Counted from the first letter of the stretch, positions 14,285-25,541 are shown. The stretch: 64,000 nt of DNA from Solea solea (GCF_958295425.1 NC_081135.1:23444180-23508179); one strand, 5' to 3'. Translations and numbers: made by a program. Notes: generated from the sequence alone by a model not told the origin.

Positions 14285-14308
14285 CACACACACACACACA
14301 TACACACA
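14285..14308. repeat. CA microsatellite
   Basis: About eight CA units, interrupted by one ATA. Confidence 0.85.
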
Positions 14309-15060
14309 ACCTTGGTCATTTTATAAAACTCATGCAAAACTCTTTCCATGTTATTACAGTTGTATTCCTTTCCTACCCTCATCACATCATCTATTTATTG
14401 TTCATTTCTTTTTTCCTCTATATGTCTCGCGTTTGCACGATCTGGTTAGAAGCTAAACACTGTTTGGTTGTACTGGAAACTGTCTAACAACAATATGTTG
14501 AATCCAGTGCAAATACATGCTATGTAATAGTAGTGCAGCTGCAGCCCTCATCAAGGTAGTGTAATGAGACAAGCTCACGTTTGTGCTGAGTCACGCCGAG
14601 GTAAAGGTATAGTGCAACCATGATTAATGTACAAAGGGATTAAGATTTATATTATTCATACTACACTGAAACTATCATTACCAATCCCTGTATGACACAC
14701 ATAAAGTGTGAATGTGTTTATTTCCAGGGGGGGAGAAGAAAAAAGAACTGATTGAGAAATGCACTACAACATGAAAGATGATGCAGAAACATTAAAGAAT
14801 GCATGTTTTACATAGTCACATACAGGCTCATATGAGCTGCCTGTGTTGACTGTGTTGTCTCTGCACTGTGTGGCAAAGCGGCGCATTGTTGTGATGAGCA
14901 TGAATGCTGACCTCTGCCCTCCCTGCCCTCTGCTCCCGCCCCCAAAAAGTTCACAGGAGGGTCAGTGAGACCTTGTGCCTCTGCAGACACTGTGTTGATG
15001 GAAAATCCCGCCCCCCCCCACCCACACACACACATCTCACCAGCTCACCCCACCCCTCTG
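14309..15060. other. Noncoding DNA, no gene recognised
   Basis: I see no coding or RNA gene. The stretch is AT-rich, with a short purine run near 14727-14745 and a pyrimidine-rich part at 14910-15050. C-rich and CA-rich patches at 15008-15035 lead into the next microsatellite block. Confidence 0.45.
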
Positions 15061-15064
15061 AAAG

Positions 15065-15110
15065 TCTGTCTGTCTGTCTGTCTGTCACATCACACACACA
15101 CACACACACA
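15065..15110. repeat. Compound GTCT / CA microsatellite
   Basis: About five (GTCT) units at 15065-15086 are followed, after an ACAT spacer, by about ten CA units. Confidence 0.9.
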
Positions 15111-15334
15111 TTTTTACACACACAAACCACCTGGTCACGATGTGAGCATGAGATAGCAAAAATATTTCAGGTCTGACAGTACTGGGTCATTAGTTCATGT
15201 CATACCTCCCCAGTTCAACACATATTTAGCACGTTTTGTAACAGCCAGTCATCAAAACAAATGATCAGATGAAATTGTTTACAGTATAATAAGTCTTGTG
15301 TAGTGACTAATAGCTCAACTTATCCTCACACATT

Positions 15335-15350
15335 TAAAAAAAAAAAAAAA
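15335..15350. repeat. Poly-A tract
   Basis: A run of about 15 A follows CACATTTA. No retroelement body was recognised upstream, so it need not be a retroposon tail. Confidence 0.8.
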
Positions 15351-15947
15351 GAATTGTCCTTTGCTTTTTGCACAGTGATCTTTATTGTGAGTGTCACTGT
15401 GAGGCTTTCAGCGGCTTAGCTGCAGGCGCAGATTCATGCATTTTACAATGCTATGTGGCTCCAGGCACAACCAGTAGGGTTGTTGCTCATCACATGAGGT
15501 ATCACATGCTGCTAGGCAGAACATCTACCATGTCCTGTACATGAGATATGCCGCTGTCCCATTTGGGGGAAGCCATAAATACCAAAGATCACACAGACCC
15601 GGTGATTTCACCATGTAAATTATTTTTTTACATGAGTCCATGGGGCAGAGGGTTCCAGTATTTTGCTGTGATAGTTTGTTAAAGGATGAGATTAGGCTCA
15701 GTGTCATTTCATGCAAGAGATGATAATAATGCCCGGCACCATCGAGATGACTGTTGACATCATTACTCATGTGTTCTGCCACACGCATCAATCTTCACAC
15801 ACTGTACAAACGCTCCTGAGGTGAATGAATTTGTCACTTTGGAGTTCAAAGTGGGGTCACACCGATACATACCCTCACATATGTGCGGAACACAGCAGGT
15901 AAACCAAGTCAAAAGTCATTTCTCATAATAGTATCATCATGCTTTTG
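15351..15947. other. Noncoding DNA, no gene recognised
   Basis: No recognised gene. An 88-codon minus-strand frame (15525-15791) has no familiar feature. Confidence 0.45.
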
Positions 15948-15955
15948 ACTTTGTG

Positions 15956-16254
15956 TAGGGCTGGGCAATAGTTCAATAACAATATATGTATAATAATATG
16001 TATTATTTTCCTCAATATCAACATAAATGAGGTTCAAAATGTCAATATAAGGATGTTGTACTGTGCAAACAAACATTGAGACAAATAACAATTTCAATTA
16101 ATGTTTTATGTCACGTGTGTGATCATTCTCTGTTTAACAAACAATTATTGTTTTCTGTCCATAAAGAAGCTTAAAACCTCAATCAACTAATGTCTTAAAC
16201 TTTCACTCAGGAGCAAAAATCCACCTTTGTTTTGGGCCATATTGACCAGCCCTA
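15956..16254. mobile_element. hAT-type MITE with TIRs and target-site duplication
   Basis: The left end TAGGGCTGGGCAATA (15956-15970) is the near-perfect inverted complement of the right end TATTGACCAGCCCTA (16240-16254). The flanks ACTTTGTG (15948-15955) and GATTTGTG (16255-16262) agree at 6 of 8 bases, fitting the 8-bp duplication typical of hAT transposases. The roughly 300-bp interior is AT-rich and noncoding, so mobility would depend on an autonomous relative. The TAGGGCTGGGC end is widespread in fish genomes. Confidence 0.8.
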
Positions 16255-16262
16255 GATTTGTG

Positions 16263-17440
16263 TTATTCTTCTACACGTTTTGCATTCATTAATTCCTTTC
16301 ACATGTACAGTGACATGCTGGGCAGCAGATAGAAAAGGATTACACATAATATACATATAGATCATCTGCTTTGTTACAAATCAACCTTTTTTTTAAACAA
16401 AGCCCCTCATAAATGCCGACTTTACATGATAAATAGAGCTGATTTCTAATTGAAGTTTGTAAGATCTGTTCCTCCTTTTCAGATGTCTGTGACTTCAATC
16501 CAGATGAAGATGTTCTGGTGTAACATGTTTTAACAGAGGTGTACTCCAGTGTCACATAGAGTGAAGGTATGAGAAAGGCAGGATTTACCCTCGTAAACTG
16601 TGTGCTGTCATCTTTACAAAGTATGTTCATAGGGTGTGAAAGGGATCATTAGTCGTGTGGCAGCGGAAGCAGCCGTGTTGTCAGCTACCTGCTATTTACT
16701 TCCCCTCATTACTGTATGCTGGCTGGCGCTGGTGGGAGTGTCAACATCATTAACATGACTGTCATTAGTCCTGTCCCACACTGCATGGAGAAGTTAGTCC
16801 TGGGGAGAAAAATGAAGCCTTTTTCACCAGCAGCCTCTTTGCTGGTGCAGCTACTGCGCTGTGCACACCTCCTTTCACTTTGACTTAATAGAGAATATGT
16901 TGCCCGAGAACGGAAGAAAAAAAAAAAGCAGCACAGTGAAGTGAAATATCTCCCTGCGATGTGCACCGTCTGTGGAGTTTATGAAACCTAAGAGGAAAAT
17001 GTATAATTTAGAATAACATAAAACATATGCAATCATACAGTACAGTGTTGCACAATAAAAATGGAGAGATGCTCACGGAGTTTCTATGTGACAGACTTTG
17101 CGGAGTATAAAATTTGAGGCATGAGCAATGGCTGAAATGTCAGCATCAGTAAATCACGTTTATTCGCAGTTGTTACAGATGCACAACCAAATAGACAACA
17201 TAGTATTTTTTTTGAAAACATGAACTCATACAGACTATTATTATTATTTGAAATAGTGATCAAATAAAACCCCAGTTCCATCTCTGGGTTAAACCGATGT
17301 AGTTGTATTTACCTACAGTGCCTCAGTTTTGAATTGGCACCTCAGTAGGATTAAAAAAAAAACAGGCTCCCCCACACCTTGTCATTTGCCTGACTTGGCT
17401 GGATGTTATTGTAGCCAACTTCAAGGCCTCAGCAGCAGCT
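16263..17440. other. Noncoding DNA, no gene recognised
   Basis: Nothing recognised. Minus-strand frames of 96 (16340-16630) and 85 codons (16709-16966) show no domain. The latter runs over a poly-A stretch near 16917-16926 and is probably chance. Confidence 0.45.
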
Positions 17441-17444
17441 GCAA

Positions 17445-18000
17445 TCACTTATAGCAGTCTGCCTCAATGCTCAGCCCCTTCATGCCCCCATCTAGTTTCC
17501 CATCAGCCTTGAGGGGGTAGAGCTCCTCACACTCGGTTTCAACCCTTCTGCTCTGTGTCTGGCCGGGCTGAGACCTCCTCAACCTTAGCAGAGGTGACTG
17601 TGGAGCAACAGTGAGCCTAGCAGAGCAGAACAAGTCCCATCGCAAGCCGATTCAAAGCGGATCCACATACTGTGTGCCTCCACTTTTGTACTGAGCCTTA
17701 AGTCCGGAGTGGGTTGGGCTTTCTGAGGCACATTGTCCTCCAATGGCAGCTCTGGGATCGCTGTGTGGCTCGTCTGATTTACGGTACATCATTAAGTCAG
17801 CGCATTCCTTCTCCCTGTGGCCCAGGTGGCTGTGGGGCCTGAGGCCCAGACTCACAGGAGCAGAGCAGGTCTCTCTGTGGAGCACAGCACAGGCTGCAGC
17901 CAAGGGAAGCAGAACATCGCACAGGAGGAGCAGTGGAAGACCAACAAAGTCAACTGCACGCCACAAGCACGCTTCATTCCTCCATGATAGGAAGCACTTA
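17445..18000 (-). pseudogene. Possible coding exon(s) or decayed gene piece
   Basis: On the minus strand one frame stays open from 18179 to 17445 except for a single TGA at 17652-17654. The last part (about 17445-17550) reads TECEELYPLKADGKLDGGMK followed by GLSIEADCYK and a TGA stop. Its codons mostly end in G or C, unlike the AT-rich surroundings. Farther upstream the frame reads ECADLMMYRKSDEPHSDPR. Pyrimidine-rich stretches ending in CAG (before 17900 and before 17557 on the minus strand) could be splice acceptors, so the TGA might lie in a short intron. I do not recognise the protein. A 102-codon frame is also open on the plus strand (17743-18051), so a GC-rich chance frame remains a real alternative. 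Confidence 0.22.
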
Positions 18001-18060
18001 ATACAATACATGTCAGCACCCTCTTTGTCTGTGTGCCGACTTATATACTGACGTTTTCTC

Positions 18061-18236
18061 CCCCAAAATCGGGATATTTCTACAAGCTTGATGAACACAA
18101 ACGGCTTAAAATACCAGTTGAATTTTGGTTTGAGGGAAAAGGAAATCACAATTATCAATACTGTTGAATCACAATACAAATCAAAGTATCGTGATGCAGT
18201 TGAAATGTGACAAAAGCATATTTTGTACCAGCCCTC
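18061..18236 (-). mobile_element. Truncated hAT-like element, one end only
   Basis: The right edge reads ATTTTGTACCAGCCCT, whose complement AGGGCTGGTAC resembles the AGGGCTGG-type hAT end. Inside are GAATCACAATACAAATC and AAAGTATCGTGATGCAGTTG, matching the 'aatcgcaatac...tatcgtgat' words of a common fish hAT family. No matching left end is seen, so this is a partial copy. The left boundary is approximate. Confidence 0.4.
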
Positions 18237-18244
18237 GCATTTAT

Positions 18245-18267
18245 AACCCTAACCCTAACCCTAACCC
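18245..18267. repeat. Interstitial telomere-like tract
   Basis: Almost four perfect CCCTAA units (reverse of the vertebrate telomere TTAGGG), 23 bases with no interruption. It starts about nine bases after the end of a hAT-like terminus. Confidence 0.9.
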
Positions 18268-19639
18268 AAGACAATATAAAAAAAAAACTGCAAATTGAGT
18301 CCTAGAGTTCTGTATAATGTCTGTCAAATTCTGTGATCATTGGCATTTAGGTTGAAATTATGTGACTAAAGCATGTCTTAAATAGAAGTGATATGTGTTG
18401 ACATGAAATAATGGGACAAACATGGGTTTAATTAGATTACACACCATGTTTCAGAGAACCAGGGATGTTCTGTTGTTCAAGTTTAACGGTAGGTCACTCG
18501 ATTGACACTTTGACCTGTAGGCTGGAAAATTTTAAAAGTTTCCCACTTTTTATGTATGTGTTCCAAGAAGGTGATTGAGAAATAAATATACCGTAAACAA
18601 CAAATCTAACGGTGTATTACCCATGCAACAAGCGCTCATGGTTTATATAATGTATGTGAAAGATTCTTCTCTTACGTGCTATTACACTGTAAAGTACTCA
18701 TTGAGGAATATTCATAGGCTGCTTCCTGTATCAAGCATTCATTTTATTGAGGATTAATGTGTTGTGTATTTCATGTTGTAATTATTAATTTACACCACAA
18801 GTGAATGAATGATTTGCTTAACATAGTCCCCCCCCCCATACCCACAATACCTCACAAATAACTGAGGCTGGTATAAGACATGACAGATTTTTGGAGCTGC
18901 TTTGCCCTCTAGTGGTAAGACACAGTGTCAGAGTCCACACAGACATGGACCCCACACCCACCCACATCCTCCCCACCTCCACCCAGCAGCAGCCACTGCA
19001 TGAACCACAGGCTGCATTTACTATCTCTTTGAACACGTAATAAGACGACTTGTCAATCCACGCACAGAATTTCACATCAACGGTTTCATAATTTTCTGCA
19101 GACGGACAGTAAAAGGAATTAGCTGTTAGATATTTCAGCACTTTATGAAACTTTACAAGCAGACTTTAGTATTTACAAGGCTATTAAAAACCCTGGCAGA
19201 CCTCTCAGCCCTGACCTGCACATTAGTGACATACTGTCGTTTATGTCGGCGAAAGAGGCAACTCACAGAGAGAGGCCAGTTGTACAACTGCTTGATTTAT
19301 CAGTTTTATGGTTTGTTATATAACTTCAGTACACACGACTAAGTGAAGAAGAAACACAGCAGCAGACCAGACTCCACAGTGTCCAACATCAACAATGATT
19401 AAATGAAACCTCTATTTGGTGTATGTTTTAATTCTTTCTTTCTCTCTCACTCGCTCTCTCTCGCTTCTGTCGTCACATAAATGAATGCATGAATCAGATG
19501 CACTAATACACACACTAACACTACTCTGTCAACAAATTAAACATGATTTTGGCTCATCTTTATGAAATAAATGCAGTGTCTCAGTTTGGATATTGAACTT
19601 TGTGGTTTTGTGATCAATTAATTGTGCAGACAGAACACA
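18268..19639. other. Noncoding DNA, no gene recognised
   Basis: No gene is supported. There is a C-run at 18828-18836. A 107-codon minus-strand frame (18818-19141) spans C-rich and CA-rich low complexity and looks like chance. A CT-rich patch lies at 19432-19466. Confidence 0.45.
18898..18916 (-). promoter_or_regulatory. CTCF-like site
   Basis: TGCTTTGCCCTCTAGTGGTA contains GCCCTCTAGTGG, a good reverse-strand match to the CTCF core CCACTAGAGGGC. It lies 5.9 kb from the similar site at 13043 and has the same orientation. Confidence 0.35.
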
Positions 19640-19987
19640 CACACACCTAACCCTGACACCAAGGTTTAATCCTCAATAATTCCTTTGAAGTTGTGAAGAT
19701 TTACTTACACACACACACACACACACACACACAGGTTGGTACAGCTATTCTTCTTAGGACACTGCACAGACAGCCAAAACAAAGTGTTCTCCCTAAAATT
19801 AACCATAACCAGTTAATGCCTAACCCCAACCTTAATCTAACCACAATACAATTTTTTTTAGGACCAGCTTTTGTTCTCCACGAGGACTACTGGTCTTTAC
19901 AAGGTCAGTGTTTATGTCAGAAAAGATCCTTAACAGGTAACAGATAGCAACACACATGCATGCACACACACACACGCGCGCACACAC
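19640..19987. repeat. CA-bounded dispersed repeat with TAACCC-like words
   Basis: CA runs border the segment (near 19640; 19707-19733; 19965-19987 with a CG-alternating part). Between them come GGTTGGTACAGCTATTCTT, then decayed TAACC-type units (AACCATAACC, CCTAACCCCAACC), then GGACCAGC, GAGGACTA and GTCTTTACAAGGTCAGTGTT. I remember this order as a common fish repeat always sitting between CA tracts. Its class is unclear. A second member lies at 43675-43895. Confidence 0.55.
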
Positions 19988-20119
19988 AAAGACTAATATT
20001 TTATTCACTATGAGCTCTGAGTTCATTTTGGTGGTGAAAACATTGTAGTTGTTTCAGCTTTAGCTTGTAGCTCTGGAAACACTGTGGTGATGTGGCGCTT
20101 CCACCATGCTGTTCCTTTG

Positions 20120-20147
20120 TTTGTGTGTGTGTGTGTGTGTGTGTGTG
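20120..20147. repeat. GT microsatellite
   Basis: About 13 GT units followed by a short GA run to 20159. Confidence 0.9.
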
Positions 20148-20159
20148 AGTGAGAGAGAG

Positions 20160-20687
20160 CGAGTGTGTGAGTGTGTGGTGAGACTTGCAGAAATTGGTGT
20201 TGGTGTTGGTGAATACCTTCCTGGCCCCCTCACTGACAGTGGTAACGTGAGACAGACAGCGTGCCATTTGCTGTGTATCGGACTCAGATGTCTTGACCTG
20301 GCCAACTGGACAGGCCTGACTTCAGCTCTGGCTTATTTCGCTGGCACAGCATTGGTCACTTCACACCCAGCACTGACGAGGGCAGGTCAGTTTGCAGCAT
20401 TATGTAATGATGTGCTGATTACAGATGAACAAAAACCTAAAGCACAATTATTGTCCTTTAAACAAATCAGCTAGGGTTAACCCTTGACACATTTCTAGGA
20501 ATAGAGACTAGAATATTCTAAATAAACTTTATTATTATATTAAATGATTGCTCTTACTGATCAACCTGTCACATACACCTGTCAGATCTAATGGATTTTA
20601 ACAGCTCAGCCATAGATTCCAATGTTAGGTATCTTTATTTTTGAAATTGCACACGCCGTAAGGGTGGGGGTTCAGAATACCTCTACC
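20160..20687. other. Noncoding DNA, no gene recognised
   Basis: A 122-codon plus-strand frame (20106-20474) begins inside the GT repeat and then reads through mixed sequence. I recognise no domain in it. The section 20220-20400 is somewhat GC-richer. Confidence 0.4.
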
Positions 20688-20757
20688 TCAGAAAGGGATT
20701 AACTTAACCTTGTTTATTACTGGGGTTATAAACAAGGTTAAGTTAATCCCTTTCTGA
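20688..20757. repeat. Perfect 30-bp inverted repeat, 10-nt loop
   Basis: The left arm 20688-20717 (TCAGAAAGGGATTAACTTAA and on to GTTTAT) is the exact reverse complement of the right arm 20728-20757. The loop is TACTGGGGTT (20718-20727). Arms of 30 bases without a single mismatch indicate recent origin or maintenance. A local template-switch event would make this structure in one step. A young hairpin MITE or a small-RNA precursor are other options, though real microRNA precursors usually carry mismatches. Confidence 0.95.
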
Positions 20758-21389
20758 CAGTGTCACTCAAAACTGGACATTAGAGCTGATGTGTTGGGTT
20801 ACATTATATAAAGTATGTACTAAATACAGTAAATGCATGTGTGTTTGAAATTATTATAGAGGAGCACTATCAAAACACAATTGATGCGTCATGACCATTG
20901 TATCACAAGTATGCAATTCAAGTGCAGTGGCTCACTATTTAGCAATGGGGCTCATCACCCCTGAACTAGGCCTGTTATACAGTATTTTGACTTTAAATTA
21001 ACATTTTTCCACAACACGATATGATATTGATTCTTCTTGGTCATGATGTTTCACAAACTCTGCCACAGTAAGATTTTGATACAATTCAATATATAATATA
21101 CATTCGATATCATAAAATAGCCTATTTACACAGTTACATTTATATAAACTCCCCAAAAGTGACATTTGACAATTTTATTCAGTTCACTCGACTTTCAACT
21201 CCTTTCAAATAAATAAAAAAAACTTTTAAAATAAGGGTTTATTTACAGTACCCAAGTATGAATTGATATTTGTCATAGGATCAATGTATTGATCCCGATC
21301 AATTTATTATTAGACTCATTTGATTACTCACTTGGACACACAAAGTGAACCTCATGATTGGATGCGTCAGGTACCTATCACATTATATC
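20758..21389. mobile_element. Possible hAT-like repeat within AT-rich DNA
   Basis: The part 20961-21310 carries CACGATATGATATTGAT, TTCGATATCATAAAA and TTGATCCCGATCAAT. Such GATAT/ATCGAT words typify eroded fish hAT families of the 'cgatatgatacgatat' type. No clean terminal repeats were found. The rest is plain AT-rich noncoding DNA. Confidence 0.28.
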
Positions 21390-21680
21390 CGCACCATACC
21401 ATTCAGTGCTTTTCCATGCACAGTTAAGTCAAGCTGAGGTTGTAGCCCGATTACACCGTTAAATTGAACTACTGTCCTTGTTCCAATATACAAGTACTAG
21501 TGGGGAAGGGATTTATTGACCAAACTGTGGCGCGGGCCAGCTCGAGTCCAACTGTTTCGACTGAAGGTACAATTGTTTTAATACAATTTCAGTTGGACCA
21601 ACATGTTTACATGTATTGTAGAAGTCCTGTTTTAGTCAGACTAAGACTACACCTACACATATTTACCTTTAAGAAGGAAA
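21390..21680. repeat. Possible dispersed repeat of unknown class
   Basis: The run GTGGCGCGGGCCAGCTCGAG, TTCAGTTGGACCAACATG and TTTACATGTATTGTAGAAGT followed by TTAGTCAGACTAAGACTAC recalls a recurrent fish repeat that I cannot name. Internal near-complementary words (GTCCAACTG at 21547 against CAGTTGGACC at 21590) hint at a foldback structure. Boundaries are approximate. Confidence 0.3.
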
Positions 21681-22902
21681 CAAAGAGAGGGATCAAATGA
21701 GTGCTTTATTGATTAGGTGGAGTTGGTGAAACTGCCCTTTATAGACACACAATGCATTAGAAAGTTCTGTCTCCAGTGGGCAACTATTTGAACTAACTTC
21801 CACTAGCAAGAGGAACACTTTGAAACTCAGGTAACACCTACACACAAAGCACAGTTGTGTTTGCTGACACGGTAAGCCTACGCCCGTCACACAAAACAAA
21901 TGTTCTGCCCAATAGGAAAGCAATTTAGCAGTGCATCACTTTAAGTGAGTGGACCTCTGTGCCACAACCAGTGTCTCTTAACCTTTCCTTAATTCGTCTT
22001 GTCTTGTTATGAGCTCTCAGGAACAACAACGTTTCACTTTCACGCTCGCTGTGAGTGCTTTCGCTGCCTGCACAGAGCTGGACCCCATCAAGCTCAATGT
22101 AAAAGTTGTATTTTGTTGCATCTTCACTCTCTGCTTCTCGTTTGTTCTTTGAAGATGTGCAGAAATAAAACATTCATCCAGTTCAGGCCTGCGCTCATCG
22201 CTTCCTATTTTCAAAACACCATCATTAATGCTTTCAAACGAGAGGCTACAGTAATAGAGAATAAATTACTTCAACTTTCACTACACCACTGATTTACTGC
22301 CACCATCTTTCCGCAGCACGCAAACATCAAACACTTCATTTCAACACAGAGGTGATAAGGAAATGTTATCTCAGCCCCTAAACTTGTGAGAGGCTGCAGG
22401 AAAATGTCTGCAGCCTTTCTTTCCAGCATCACCATCCCTCTGAGAGCCAAGTATAACAATAAATACCTCATTTTTCTACAGCCATAGCGTGTGAGGTGAA
22501 AAATATGCACGTGTGGTTTCAATCGAGCTAGTGCGGAGAGCAGAATCCCACTACATGCTTTGGTTTTGCTTCAGCATTTTTTTTTTTTTTAACAAGTGGT
22601 ATGTCTCGGGAGTGCAGGCTTTCCACTTCTACAGGACATCATCACTCTTGTTCAACAACCTGACACATATTTTGGTGGAAATGTCACCACAAGAAGGAAG
22701 TTGTAAACGAGAGAGCCTCCCAGTGCAGGAAGCCTCCTTTCATTGTGGATAATGTCACCTTGAAAACACGGTGGTCCTCAGTAGACCATACGCAGAGTTG
22801 TGAGCAAGATGAGGAACAATGTGTGTCTACAGCAGCATTCTTGTTTCCCACTTATACGTCGGAAAGTATCACATTCAATTGTTCATTCATATAGAAAGAA
22901 AG
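21681..22902. other. Noncoding DNA, no gene recognised
   Basis: Overlapping frames of 65-97 codons occur on both strands between 21693 and 22522, and none resembles a known protein. A poly-T run lies at 22579-22590. Confidence 0.4.
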
Positions 22903-23200
22903 TAGGTCTGGGATTGTGATTGGACATGTATTGCGATTCTGTTTTATTGTGATTTCCTTTCCGTCCTTAAAGTTAAATTGAATGATAAATTTCTTGAGAC
23001 AATAACCCACGAGTCATATTTTCAAAAAAAAAGGATCCAGCCGAGTGGATAAAAGTGTTTTTTAGCTTTTCCTACTCCGTGTCCGCTGAACTAACAAATG
23101 CTGCTTTTAGCTGTTTCTGTTCATCAAGCGATCTCTAAATCTCTCACACACACACACACACACATACACCTAAAAGAAATTAATCGCAATTCATGTGAAA
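22903..23200 (+). mobile_element. Possible hAT-like left end with eroded body
   Basis: TAGGTCTGGGATTGTGATTG followed by GTATTGCGATTCTG resembles the TAGGGCTGGGC / 'ttgcgatt' start of a fish hAT family, and ATTAATCGCAATTCATG near 23180 fits the other side of such an element. A CA microsatellite (23143-23164) has grown inside it. No right terminal repeat was found. Confidence 0.3.
23143..23164. repeat. CA microsatellite
   Basis: About ten CA units. Confidence 0.9.
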
Positions 23201-23900
23201 AGAAAATCTCTTATCTGGTCTGTAACTGTTGCATGCAACACGCTTCAGATCGGTAAGTTTAATTTTTAGGACTTGTTTATGTGTTGTGTTTATTCCCTGC
23301 TCATTCCCTGGACACTTTGGTAACTCCAACCCTTCATTAAGCCTTATTACGCACACCACTCACTCAACATCTGGCTTGGGGGCTCCCAGAATGGCTCATT
23401 TGCTGTGCCTTTTATTGCAGTCATATAGTTGGAGCTGTAAATGCCTGTGTGGCTGTGTATTGTTGTCTGTTGTGGGGAATGACACAGTATTCACAGCAGC
23501 GACATGAAGTGTTAATGTGCAGGAGTTATAGTCGCACATCCGATGCAGATGAGTCGTGTCTGAGCTTGTAGCTGCAGGTGAAGAAACAGTTTTCAACTTA
23601 AAAAATCTTTTTTTGAATTATAGCGTTATTAGAAAACATCGTCAAAAGTGAGGGAATTCTGACTTTGGAGGAAGTGGATTGTTCAGTTTAGCCCTTGGCC
23701 TGTGATTGGGTGAATGTCATTTGAGTGAGTGGCATGAAGTGGAGGGATTGGCAGCTCTATAACTCCCTCAGACAGGTTTGTCATCTGTGTCAATGACCCA
23801 CCAGGGAGCCGGTCCTATTATCAAACCCAGTGGTGATGGATGACCACAGTTCCAGCTGTTAAGGCACTGTCAGAAACAGGTTCCTCAATGGCCCGTCACC

Positions 23901-23902
<2 letters not shown>
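23201..23902. other. Noncoding DNA, no gene recognised
   Basis: No gene recognised. The 92-codon frame at 23229-23507 has no familiar feature. The part 23640-23880 is repeat-free and ends with a partial forward CTCF-like site (23798-23812). Confidence 0.4.
23798..23812 (+). promoter_or_regulatory. Partial CTCF-like site, forward
   Basis: CCACCAGGGAGCCGG matches the forward CTCF core CCACCAGGGGGCGC except at the G-run and the following GC. If real, it faces the reverse-oriented sites at 25542 and 26177. Confidence 0.2.

Positions 23903-23932
<30 letters not shown>
23903..23932. repeat. GT microsatellite
   Basis: About 15 uninterrupted GT units. Confidence 0.95.
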
Positions 23933-23937
<5 letters not shown>

Positions 23938-24319
23938 GCCATGGTCAGCCTTGGTTTTCTCAGTCTGTGAGCAGTGTGAAAATCAGAGCTGCTGCTGTCA
24001 CCATTAAATTACAGGGTCAAACCTGTAGACTGGAAACTTGGAAAGAACAGTATCATCCAATGTTTTATTTTCAATTTAAATTTTTCATTATTTTCCTATT
24101 CAACTCGCTGATGAGCCATTCTGATGCTCGATATTAGTATTGTTCAAAGTTCTTAGCATCTCCCAGCATGAACTGCCATACTTTAACCACAAAAAAACCA
24201 CGTTAAACCTGTGGTGCAAGTGGTTCTTATAGGGACAGGTATGTTGATCATGGTTTTTGGTCCAATTCAGGAGCATCACAAGAACTTAGACCTGGTTCCT
24301 AAAGCTTAGTTTTTTCATG

Positions 24320-24515
24320 ACATGGAAAAAAAAACAAATATATACTGTTGTTGCCTGGATATGAGACTTAATAATAATAATAATAAAAATGATAAAACTA
24401 TTCAATGATACACTTTATTATATACTGTATTGGACTGGTATCGATATCGGTAGATGTTCAAGGTTGTGATATCGATGCCAGTGTGGGGCATGGAATTGTG
24501 GTATAGAGCCATCCC
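24320..24515 (+). mobile_element. hAT-like element fragment
   Basis: GGTATCGATATCGGTAGATG, then TCAAGGTTGTGATATCGATG, and GGTATAGAGCCATCCC at the edge resemble the right half of a fish hAT family ending 'ggtatcggtgcatccct'. A TAA microsatellite (24368-24385) lies inside. The left boundary is unclear. Confidence 0.38.
24368..24385. repeat. TAA microsatellite
   Basis: Six TAA units inside the hAT-like fragment. Confidence 0.85.
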
Positions 24516-25541
24516 GATATTCAACTGTATTCTTTTTACTAGCAGTACTTCAAACATTCCATTAGGGGCTTATATTAATAAGAACTTACCACTGTTTATG
24601 TGTATTTGTAATAGAAGCAGAACTATTTAAAGATTCCAGTAGGAAAAGTTGCTTATAAATAAATCTGTTCTGTATTACTTGTTTGTTTTCCTTACTGGAT
24701 ACATACTTCTGTCCAAGTGTTCATTTTCAACATCAAACTCTATTAAATTCACTGTGTTACAGCAGATAAATGTGGTTTGTACAGTTTTTTACCTAATTGT
24801 GTTTGTTGGATCAACATCAGTAACATTTTTTTTTTTGACATAAACCTGCAGGGATTCAAGTTTAGATTTGATTTCCCTAATTCTTTACCAGCATCAAAAT
24901 ATGGAATATAAATCCACTCACTTTGTGGTGTGGAATTACTGCTAACGGGGGAAAGTGATGAATGTTAAAGGTCGTCATGAAGGTGTTACACCACGTCAAG
25001 TGTTGTACACAGGCACCTCTCTCTACATGGCCTCATTGTTTCATTGTTCTGCCTCGCTTCTTTCAGCAAATGTGCTTCGTAGTGGCTCATGTGTAAACTA
25101 CAGTACATCGCAGGAAGGAAGAGGGACCTGGCGGTGGGGGTTGGGAGCAGGATCCCAGACCATAAAACATGGCAACCGCCCCTCCTGCATTGTTCACCAC
25201 TAGCACCACCACCGTTCCAGCCCCAGTTTCACTGTTTTCTCCCTCTGCTCGGTATATCCTGTCCTTTTTTAAAAGCTGTAAATGTTGCCGGTCGTCAGGC
25301 AAACGTGACTTCTGAGGAGGCTGCTCATCTTTGCCTTTGTTCTTGCCATGAGGACTCCTGCAGGCAGGAGGAAGGTTGAGCTGGAAATCAAATAAATACC
25401 CTGGTTATAAAGTGGAACACATGGGTCCAATCCCACATGTCATGTACCATGCAGAATGCATTACATTGTAGTAAGTACAATACATATATAAATGCAATTC
25501 CCGCCTCTCAGCTTGATGTCAACACTTCCAATTCTCCTCTT

